Under the pieces are notes generated by a model. The model worked only from the letters and a program-made list of their open reading frames with translations, was not told where the DNA came from and did not search any database. A stretch of DNA of 64,000 nucleotides. Origin: Icerya purchasi. Lineage: Eukaryota; Arthropoda; Insecta; Hemiptera; Monophlebidae. Positions 57,470 through 64,000 of the stretch are shown here, one piece after another. The number at the start of each line of letters is the position of its first letter. The first letter of the stretch is position 1. Position numbers and translations under genes: made by a program. Location of the stretch: assembly GCA_039619475.1 (NCBI GenBank), contig CM077115.1, forward strand, positions 489,263,352 through 489,327,351, in the 5' to 3' direction.

Positions 57470-58300
57470 TCACAAATTGGCTCCTTTGATCGGGTTATGT
57501 TGGAATTCGAACAAACTTGCATGGTTGCATTGCGGACAATCTTTGATTAAGGTGGGATGTACTGCACTGAGTGGAAAAGAATCTGGAATATCATAGCTAT
57601 GATGTTTAAAACACGGTAAGAAGCGTTTGATACGTCGATCATTCTTCAGTGCTACAGGTAATTTATTGTAAAAATCGCAAATTTTTTGAGGGCATACATT
57701 AATTAATATCTCTGCAGTAATATTTTGCATCAAGTCGCACGTAGAATATTTTACTAATGATAATATAGGTCTAACATTTACATCGTACCATTTCATCATC
57801 ACATATACATTCTGCAATGAACACCTATGTATGTTTTTATCCGTGTGTGCATCACATTTTACAACTCTTGATATTCCTTTATACATATTATTTAATTTCC
57901 TTAAATTGGGTATACCGAATTCTTTTTCTAAATTAATAATCTTGAATCTTGAAAGTGATGTTTCAAATAGTTTTATCCATATAGTGGTAATTTTTTCATT
58001 TCCTTTAATGTAAATATTCAATGGTTCAAAATCTTCCAACACATTTTCTATATCACCAGCAATAGATTCGTAATTGTAATCTCCTGCATTCCACGGAATT
58101 GAATGACAGTTTTGAATTATCCTCATGTTTTCTTGTTTTTTATTATTGGATAATACATCCCATTCGAATGGAGGCTTGTAAATTCTATGAAATTGAATTT
58201 CACCATCGATACTTATTATTGAAAGTTCCTTAATGATGTACGTATCATTATCATATTTAAAACATTGAATATCGATAATTACCTCACGTGCTACTATCAT
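57470..58300 (-). CDS. gene 3 (arm 3 copy)
   Basis: Identical in translation to the other three copies of gene 3, 276 codons and fully open. See 41882-42712 for motifs. Confidence 0.7.
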   Translation of the reverse strand: MIVAREVIIDIQCFKYDNDTYIIKELSIISIDGEIQFHRIYKPPFEWDVLSNNKKQENMRIIQNCHSIPWNAGDYNYESIAGDIENVLEDFEPLNIYIKGNEKITTIWIKLFETSLSRFKIINLEKEFGIPNLRKLNNMYKGISRVVKCDAHTDKNIHRCSLQNVYVMMKWYDVNVRPILSLVKYSTCDLMQNITAEILINVCPQKICDFYNKLPVALKNDRRIKRFLPCFKHHSYDIPDSFPLSAVHPTLIKDCPQCNHASLFEFQHNPIKGANL

Positions 58301-58379
58301 TGTTACAGTTGTTATTAAAGAGAAAAGAAAAAAAACTAAAACTTTTAATAGTAACTAAAATTTAAACGTGTGAAGAACA

Positions 58380-58633
58380 CTAATTCGTGAAACTAATAAC
58401 AAGCGAGCGAATACAGTTATTCAGAGAGTTGACATAATGTCTACCTTTGAATTAGATGCATTCGATGAAATGTTGCATCAGAAAAATGCCCTTCAAACGG
58501 AGAAAGTTGATTGCATACATTGATGAATGAAGTTGTTAAGAACTTGTACATACATATACATTTTGTTTGTGGTAGTGTATGCATGTATACATGAGATCTT
58601 ACATATAAGTAAGGGTCAAGATCCGGTTTTAAC
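58380..58633 (-). promoter_or_regulatory. shared upstream cassette of gene 3 (arm 3)
   Basis: Copy of 42792-43045 with all blocks. Confidence 0.57.
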
Positions 58634-58781
58634 AGCTGTATCAGACGATCTTAACGTGCAGCTATGTACATGCAGGGATAGACTTTAATATAATCATTAT
58701 CGATGGTAAACGAGAACATTAATTCATTTTTAAATTTTAATATATCGTCTTCCATCACTAATAAGATAACATAAAAAACTA

Positions 58782-59753
58782 CTAACTTAACTGAATATAT
58801 CCTTCTTCAACCAACTTTTCCTCAATCATTCGAATTTCATCATCTACACCAACATTTCACACTTTTTTAGATGTATGCGATAACAATAATCACTCAACCA
58901 ATTCATTAGGATCGTCTGAATAATCGATCGGTGTATCTTCATGACATACTCCGCCATCAGCACAATGCTTAGTCTTTGCTCCATCATAGTAAATTTTTAC
59001 ACTTGATCCATTAGACTGAAACATCGGACGTATTATTTTTCTGTATTTAGGAAATGTAGTACCCTTTAATACACCAGTAGCATGTAAATGAGCTCTAGTA
59101 CACTCAAGTATTTATTTATATAGATCTAAATCATTATTTTGTATATTTATTCTCATCTATATGCGATACCATTAGTAAATGAAAGAGTCCGGGTGTGTAA
59201 GGAAATTTTATTTGCTTACTTCCTTTTCCTAAATAAATTTCACCATATTTGCAGTCCCAAGAAATCAATGTCGATCCTATCAGATACTCATCAATGTTTG
59301 TATCATAGTGTATTCCATATACTTGATCATTCGGAACAAGTTCATCAAAATCTGTATGAAATGAATCTACTTCACTTATGTTAAACGACTTAGCTTTGAG
59401 TTTGTTTTTTAATATTTTCATCTTTAATTTCAGACTCAGCGTCACTTCTCTGTTTACTATTAGACCGTTTTTGACGTTTTTACCATTGATGTATCATTTA
59501 TTCCATAAGAATCCATTTTAATCTTTCAGATTTTTGTAATGCTTCATGAATTTCCAATAACGGTTTCATAATAGGTTCCAATGTGGCGGCTGAAGTACTT
59601 GTAATTGGTTTCCACTCGGACTTCAATAGGTTATATTTTTACATTATATCGCTACATATCCTGTCTAGTTCATTTTTTCAGTCTTGCTTCCTTGTTCATT
59701 CCATTATTGTTGTTATCAGTATTAACCAATGATTTACTCTTTGATAACAACAT
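58782..59753 (-). pseudogene. DUF8207-like gene, broken (arm 3, with 5' end)
   Basis: Copy of 43194-44165 with the same stops and frameshifts. Its N-terminal part again lies in the spacer. Confidence 0.58.
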
Positions 59754-60127
59754 TTTAAATAACTAGAATTTCATCAAAACTTGTGAGTAAATCTTCCTTT
59801 ATACATACATTTCACGATATATATCAATCACTGTGAATTTCATATTATTTTAAATACTTAAAATATACTTCATGTTATATATAAGTTATTAAAATTCAAT
59901 ATAAATAGATAGAGCAGATTTTCTCTAAACGTAACATTGGCCTGACAAATTTCTGGACTGAAAGTAAATCTAACCCAATACTCCTGCTACAGTTGTTATG
60001 CCAACAAAGGAGAATAAAATATCGAGATTTCAACAACATAAACAGCAAGAATTTGTACCATTTGTTATATTTGATTATTTCGAGTGTATCCTACAGCCTC
60101 TAAATAATGAATCACTATCGCATGATT
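59466..60127. other. second copy of the unique spacer
   Basis: Same sequence and same orientation as 43878-44539, so the two palindromes are direct repeats of each other and the spacer has not flipped. Confidence 0.85.
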
Positions 60128-60459
60128 GTCTAATAGTAAACAGAGAAGTGACGCTGAGTCTGAAATTAAAGATGAAAATATTAAAAAACAAACTCAAAGC
60201 TAAGTCGTTTAACATAAGTGAAGTAGATTCATTTCATACAGATTTTGATGAACTTGTTCCGAATGATCAAGTATATGGAATACACTATGATACAAACATT
60301 GATGAGTATCTGATAGGATCGACATTGATTTCTTGGGACTGCAAATATGGTGAAATTTATTTAGGAAAAGGAAGTAAGCAAATAAAATTTCCTTACACAC
60401 CCGGACTCTTTCATTTACTAATGGTATCGCATATAGATGAGAATAAATATACAAAATAA
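59998..60459 (+). CDS. chimeric polymerase B / DUF8207-like ORF (second copy)
   Basis: Identical to 44410-44871, with the fusion point at 60128. It is regarded as a by-product of the inverted-duplication junction. Confidence 0.58.
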   Translation: MPTKENKISRFQQHKQQEFVPFVIFDYFECILQPLNNESLSHDCLIVNREVTLSLKLKMKILKNKLKAKSFNISEVDSFHTDFDELVPNDQVYGIHYDTNIDEYLIGSTLISWDCKYGEIYLGKGSKQIKFPYTPGLFHLLMVSHIDENKYTK

Positions 60460-60811
60460 TGATTTAGATCTATATAAATAAATACTTGAGTGTACTAGAG
60501 CTCATTTACATGCTACTGGTGTATTAAAGGGTACTACATTTCCTAAATACAGAAAAATAATACGTCCGATGTTTCAGTCTAATGGATCAAGTGTAAAAAT
60601 TTACTATGATGGAGCAAAGACTAAGCATTGTGCTGATGGCGGAGTATGTCATGAAGATACACCGATCGATTATTCAGACGATCCTAATGAATTGGTTGAG
60701 TGATTATTGTTATCGCATACATCTAAAAAAGTGTGAAATGTTGGTGTAGATGATGAAATTCGAATGATTGAGGAAAAGTTGGTTGAAGAAGGATATATTC
60801 AGTTAAGTTAG
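60128..60811 (+). pseudogene. DUF8207-like gene, 5'-truncated (arm 4)
   Basis: Copy of 44540-45223 with the same stops. Confidence 0.57.
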
Positions 60812-60959
60812 TAGTTTTTTATGTTATCTTATTAGTGATGGAAGACGATATATTAAAATTTAAAAATGAATTAATGTTCTCGTTTACCATCGATAATGAT
60901 TATATTAAAGTCTATCCCTGCATGTACATAGCTGCACGTTAAGATCGTCTGATACAGCT

Positions 60960-61213
60960 GTTAAAACCGGATCTTGACCCTTACTTATATGTAAGATCTC
61001 ATGTATACATGCATACACTACCACAAACAAAATGTATATGTATGTACAAGTTCTTAACAACTTCATTCATCAATGTATGCAATCAACTTTCTCCGTTTGA
61101 AGGGCATTTTTCTGATGCAACATTTCATCGAATGCATCTAATTCAAAGGTAGACATTATGTCAACTCTCTGAATAACTGTATTCGCTCGCTTGTTATTAG
61201 TTTCACGAATTAG
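60960..61213 (+). promoter_or_regulatory. shared upstream cassette of gene 3 (arm 4)
   Basis: Copy of 45372-45625. Confidence 0.57.
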
Positions 61214-61292
61214 TGTTCTTCACACGTTTAAATTTTAGTTACTATTAAAAGTTTTAGTTTTTTTTCTTTTCTCTTTAATAACAACTGTAACA

Positions 61293-62123
61293 ATGATAGT
61301 AGCACGTGAGGTAATTATCGATATTCAATGTTTTAAATATGATAATGATACGTACATCATTAAGGAACTTTCAATAATAAGTATCGATGGTGAAATTCAA
61401 TTTCATAGAATTTACAAGCCTCCATTCGAATGGGATGTATTATCCAATAATAAAAAACAAGAAAACATGAGGATAATTCAAAACTGTCATTCAATTCCGT
61501 GGAATGCAGGAGATTACAATTACGAATCTATTGCTGGTGATATAGAAAATGTGTTGGAAGATTTTGAACCATTGAATATTTACATTAAAGGAAATGAAAA
61601 AATTACCACTATATGGATAAAACTATTTGAAACATCACTTTCAAGATTCAAGATTATTAATTTAGAAAAAGAATTCGGTATACCCAATTTAAGGAAATTA
61701 AATAATATGTATAAAGGAATATCAAGAGTTGTAAAATGTGATGCACACACGGATAAAAACATACATAGGTGTTCATTGCAGAATGTATATGTGATGATGA
61801 AATGGTACGATGTAAATGTTAGACCTATATTATCATTAGTAAAATATTCTACGTGCGACTTGATGCAAAATATTACTGCAGAGATATTAATTAATGTATG
61901 CCCTCAAAAAATTTGCGATTTTTACAATAAATTACCTGTAGCACTGAAGAATGATCGACGTATCAAACGCTTCTTACCGTGTTTTAAACATCATAGCTAT
62001 GATATTCCAGATTCTTTTCCACTCAGTGCAGTACATCCCACCTTAATCAAAGATTGTCCGCAATGCAACCATGCAAGTTTGTTCGAATTCCAACATAACC
62101 CGATCAAAGGAGCCAATTTGTGA
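61293..62123 (+). CDS. gene 3 (arm 4 copy)
   Basis: Fourth identical copy of the 276-codon gene. See 41882-42712. Confidence 0.7.
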   Translation: MIVAREVIIDIQCFKYDNDTYIIKELSIISIDGEIQFHRIYKPPFEWDVLSNNKKQENMRIIQNCHSIPWNAGDYNYESIAGDIENVLEDFEPLNIYIKGNEKITTIWIKLFETSLSRFKIINLEKEFGIPNLRKLNNMYKGISRVVKCDAHTDKNIHRCSLQNVYVMMKWYDVNVRPILSLVKYSTCDLMQNITAEILINVCPQKICDFYNKLPVALKNDRRIKRFLPCFKHHSYDIPDSFPLSAVHPTLIKDCPQCNHASLFEFQHNPIKGANL

Positions 62124-62398
62124 GCATTGTACGAATCATAATCTTGTAATTTTTCCATCTTTAAATTTTTTGTGATATTTATTTATTTTTTAAATTAATT
62201 TTCTTTTATTCTTGTTAATCGTTTGTAAATATATTACATGAATTATATATATATTTTACATTTCATAATTTTTTTCGCGTGCAAATGGAATAATAAAAAT
62301 AACTTTTTCTTTTTCCTTTAAATGTAAATATTATCTATATTCAACTTCAATAATGAGTATAAACACTTTTTTTATTGTAAAATCATATGGGTTCTAAT

Positions 62399-62841
62399 TA
62401 GTGATGGGCAACTTCGAAATGATTCATTCGAATTATTTGATTGTTCGATGACTTTGAATGCATTCGATTGTTCCGTGGTTGCATTCGAAATGTTATTTCA
62501 TTCGAATAATTCATTCGTATTCACAACAATCATTCGAAATGCTATTTCTCTCGGAAGAATCTAGTCAATGTTTAACGAATACTTCATTCGTTTGTGTTCG
62601 GATAGTTTCGGTTTTTATTCGAATAATTCATTCCTATTTGCAACAATCATTCGAAATGTTATTTCTCTCGAAAGAATCTAGGCGATGTTTAACGAATACT
62701 TCATTCGTTTGTGTTCGGATGGTTCCGGTTTTTATTCGAATAATTCATTCGTATTCACAAAAATCATTCAATTGTTTTTTTTTTTTTTGACGATTATCGG
62801 TTGTTTCGATTGTAAAAACATTTCGAAATCGCACATCACTA
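62399..62841. mobile_element. hAT-type MITE (arm 4 copy)
   Basis: Copy of 46811-47253, starting TAGTGATGGGCAACTTCG at 62399. Confidence 0.88.
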
Positions 62842-64000
62842 ATTCTAATACATATACATAAGAAAATAATAAAAAAAAACGAGTAACAAATAAAAAAATA
62901 ATAAACAGAGTGATAGCAATATGGTGTATTTAGAATTTGCATCATCTAATACCTCAAGCATTGTATGTAGAATATAAAAATGAGTAAAAATAGCTATAAT
63001 TAGAGAGAGTATGAATAAATTTTTAAAAAATATCAAAAAAAACCTATGTTATTTTCCGGCGGCGTTTGAAATGAAAATTTCTACATGTATTTAATGTGAT
63101 AGTTGACGCAGGTGCGAAAATATGTTTAATTTTTTCAAAATTTAATTCTAAAAACATTCGTGGAAAAGTAAATAAATTAAGTAAACATAGAAATTAGTAG
63201 GCATCATATAAAAAATTAAAACTTATGATGGAACTTAGAATATAGATGAATGAAAAAAAAGTTGTAATTGAATAGATTAATGAAAAAACATAATAGTCTT
63301 TGTGTTTACGTTTCTTCTGTTTTTTTTTTTTTGTTTTTTTCGTTATGTTTAATGCATCATATTGCTTTTTATGTATAGCCTCTTCACTCTCTTGTTTTCA
63401 AAAGTATACTCTTCTGTCAATTACTTCTTTAAAAAAACTTTCCGAATTTTAGCATTTATCATATTATATGACATGTACAATAAATTAACAGATTCCATAT
63501 TGGAGTGTAAAGAAAACTATTTAAAAAAATCTCTGAAATAAAGAATAATATAAAGAAAAAAGATTGTGAAGCAAAGAAAGAAAAAAAGCAAAAAACAGTG
63601 ATTCTTCATGATATTTTTACTCCCCACCCTGGGGACAATTTATTTTTGTAGAATTTAAATATTGTTGTAAAAGCAAGTATGATGTTATTTTGTATATCAC
63701 AGGGTGAAAAAAAAAAAATAATAATAATACGTTAATCATTGATTTAAAAATTATATTATCATACATTTCCGGCATCCGATGCTTGTATAGAAAGCGTGTA
63801 TACACATATACACGAATAAAATATAATACATCCAAGGTAACTTGCATATTTCTGCTGTTGTCTAAAACCGTTAGAATATTAGGTAAAAGATTGAGTAAGA
63901 TAAATACGATCGTAACACATTGTTTAAAGAAACAAAAATAAAAAATAAAATAACATGATCGATTTAATTTGAATTTAGCAATATTTTTAGAACTAACATG
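62842..64000. other. AT-rich non-coding part of arm 4
   Basis: Copy of 47254-48412. No recognisable gene. Confidence 0.45.

Larger units (their letters stand above)
53621..59465 (+). repeat. arm 3: second copy of arm 1 (partial)
   Basis: Direct repeat of 38038-43877. The offset is a constant 15,588 bp from about 54.4 kb on and 15,583-15,587 before that, showing five single-base insertions in the first 750 bp after the gap. The 18 bases straight after the gap (53603-53620) do not match arm 1. Confidence 0.95.
60128..64000 (-). repeat. arm 4: second copy of arm 2, cut by the window end
   Basis: Reverse complement of arm 3 (positions sum to 119,593) and direct repeat of 44540-48412. It runs off the window end. 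Confidence 0.95.

Overview
The window looks like a repeat-rich, AT-rich nuclear contig from an arthropod, probably an insect. Non-LTR retrotransposons of several clades, hAT-type MITEs and simple repeats dominate, and I found no bacterial signals. CpG dinucleotides look well preserved, which would fit a hymenopteran, but that is a weak inference. I recognise no intact host gene.

Region 1 (1 to about 34.8 kb) is transposon-littered intergenic DNA. One family of I-like LINEs (endonuclease, reverse transcriptase, RNase H) occurs seven times. The longest copy, 29.4-33.8 kb on the minus strand, keeps its whole ORF2 in one frame, broken by only two in-frame TAG codons. 5'-truncated copies lie near 1.6, 8.8, 14.3-16.1, 17.8-19.3, 21.6 and 26.1-27.1 kb. 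Fragments of Jockey-like (7.3 and 12.2 kb), CR1-like (28.5-29.4 kb) and another non-LTR element (25.2 kb) are also present. Several insertions are nested: an hAT MITE with a perfect 8-bp target duplication sits inside a LINE at 14.9 kb, and a LINE sits inside an hAT-like element at 17.7-19.9 kb. Foldback repeats occur at 1.0, 19.9-20.6 and 27.7 kb, and a 32-bp minisatellite at 34.0-34.2 kb.

Region 2 (about 34.9 to 64.0 kb) is the unusual part. It is a giant palindrome: arm 1 (34944-43877), a 662-bp unique spacer (43878-44539) and arm 2 (44540-53502, reverse complement). A 100-N gap follows, and then most of the same palindrome again as a direct repeat offset by 15,588 bp (arm 3 to 59465, spacer to 60127, arm 4 to the window end). 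Each arm carries debris of a Maverick/Polinton (adintovirus-like) element plus a small gene family. Gene 1 is a free-standing copy of the non-catalytic N-terminal domain of Maverick-type DNA polymerase B. Genes 2 and 3 are paralogues resembling degenerate DEDDh exonucleases. There is also a broken DUF8207-like gene and a short polymerase B exonuclease fragment in the spacer.

Genes 1, 2 and 3 stay open and share a conserved upstream cassette of several blocks. Genes 1 and 2 also share their N-terminus, and a frame-shifted copy of gene 1's C-terminal zinc motif lies just after gene 2. This suggests duplication and shuffling of modules under one regulatory design. The palindrome breakpoint cuts the DUF8207-like gene and joins it in frame to the polymerase fragment, giving a chimeric ORF. 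Differences between copies cluster next to the N gap, so part of the duplication, or at least the broken gene copies there, may be assembly error. The inner 7 kb of the arms is collinear with no net insertion or deletion.
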